DNA of 64,000 nt from VRUE01 sp963703335 (GTDB taxonomy: Bacteria; Actinomycetota; Thermoleophilia; Solirubrobacterales; 70-9): positions 682,001 to 746,000 of the forward strand of contig OY969812.1 in the NCBI GenBank assembly GCA_963703335.1, written 5' to 3'. A model generated the notes under the pieces. The model ran no database searches and had not been told where the DNA came from. It worked only from the letters and a program-made list of their open reading frames with translations. Position 1 is the first letter of the stretch. Each line of letters starts with the position of its first letter. Below are positions 63,555 through 64,000 of this stretch, one piece after another. A program made the position numbers and the translations under genes.

Positions 63555-64000
63555 CTACTCGAACGGCGTGATCGGAAGGTCGACTGGCGCGAGCAACCCC
63601 ATGCCGAGTAGCCGGTCGCGGCCAATCACGATCGGGCCTTCGACCGGGTCCCGGAAGCAGATCCGCACGTGTGTCGGAAGTCCCCTGCGAGCGTCGAAGG
63701 ACGCGCTCGCCGGCGGTAGCCCGGGAAGCCAGGCTTCATCGTGGGCCTGCACCTCCATCACCAGCTCCTCCATCACCAAGGTCCGCTGCGCATGGTCTTG
63801 GTCGCCGAGTAGCGCAGAGCCGATCGCGTCAAGCAGGCCGCGGCGACGATGGTTCGCGAGCTTTTCCACTTCGCGGGCCTCGGAGATCCAGGGGGTCGCG
63901 CTCGTCCAGATGCGCGAAGGGCCCACCCACCGGCTCACCTCATAAGCCTTCGAGCTGGCCGACCTCAGACGCAAGTCACGGCCGGCGACGTGAAACCCCT
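63555..64000 (-). CDS. C-terminal part of a Csb2-like (CRISPR type I-G Cas5/Cas6 fusion) protein, cut by window edge
   Basis: The minus-strand frame is open to the window edge, so the N-terminal part lies beyond 64000. The visible 148 residues contain SRIWTSATPWIS and, near the end, THVRICFRDPVEGPIVIGRDRLLGMGLLAP. This resembles the C-terminal pattern of Csb2 (GSU0054) proteins, where a TPF/TPW strand is followed by a segment of the type FxxPVxGPxxLGxxxxxGxGLxxP. In type I-G (formerly I-U) systems Csb2 processes crRNA and is part of the effector. No repeat array is present on the window side of the gene. Other ferredoxin-fold proteins cannot be excluded. Confidence 0.5.
   Translation of the reverse strand, partial: GFHVAGRDLRLRSASSKAYEVSRWVGPSRIWTSATPWISEAREVEKLANHRRRGLLDAIGSALLGDQDHAQRTLVMEELVMEVQAHDEAWLPGLPPASASFDARRGLPTHVRICFRDPVEGPIVIGRDRLLGMGLLAPVDLPITPFE

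Noticed and set aside
18186..64000. Right attachment site of the tRNA-Leu element
   Set aside because: I looked for a second copy of the tRNA 3' end (TTCGAATCCTCTCGGCCGC) and saw none, so the right border is not claimed within the window.
1..64000. CRISPR array
   Set aside because: No regularly spaced repeats were seen, including beside the Csb2-like gene at the right edge.

Overview
The window is high-GC, gene-dense DNA that looks like a chromosome segment of an actinobacterium, most likely of the Thermoleophilia/Solirubrobacterales type (an inference). Supporting signs are abundant GTG and TTG starts, a LexA gene with a Gram-positive-type SOS box, a bacterial RNase P RNA, and two actinobacterial-style c-di-AMP (ydaO-type) riboswitches in front of cell-wall proteins.

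Bases 1-18 kb are mostly core chromosome: MaoC-like and acyl-CoA dehydrogenase/acyl-CoA synthetase genes, an AAA ATPase with unusual AT-rich palindromes upstream, a GGDEF-EAL protein, a DUF255 thioredoxin-fold protein, an MMPL exporter, glutamine synthetase, an RlpA-like protein under a riboswitch, rnpB, an SDR and lexA. Two of these genes carry the same 49-bp palindromic element inside the coding sequence. The element is read in two different frames, so it behaves as a DNA-level in-frame invader, like Rickettsia palindromic elements.

At 18.1 kb a tRNA-Leu(GAG) is followed by an excisionase-like gene, a decayed integrase and an intact tyrosine integrase, which is the classical left end of an integrated element. 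I saw no second copy of the tRNA end, so the right border is probably outside the window.

From 20.5 kb to the right edge lies a large accessory metal-handling island. It holds two CadC-like ArsR repressors each with a divergent CDF-like transporter, CsoR with its operator, a permease with a YHS tail, a P1B ATPase with a CPD motif, a multicopper oxidase, Met-rich secreted proteins, a cupredoxin, DUF305, further CDF transporters, and remnants of arsC and an IS481 transposase. A BlaI/CopY-type repressor and a short M56 metalloprotease sit at 26.5-27.9 kb. Inverted repeats of the form CC(T/G)AC-N5-GT(A/C)GG, typically 10-75 bp from a start codon (110 bp for the oxidase), recur in front of at least ten transcription units from 26 to 57 kb. 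I infer one dispersed copper/envelope regulon.

An eleven-gene minus-strand operon (49.2 to 37.7 kb) links a YHS-tailed glycosyltransferase, phosphoketolase, acetate kinase, a two-component system, cupredoxin/DUF2892, a flavin oxidoreductase and an ABC exporter. YHS metal-binding tails occur on three unrelated proteins here (a class III cyclase, a permease and a glycosyltransferase). The right edge carries the end of a gene that resembles CRISPR type I-G Csb2, running out of the window.
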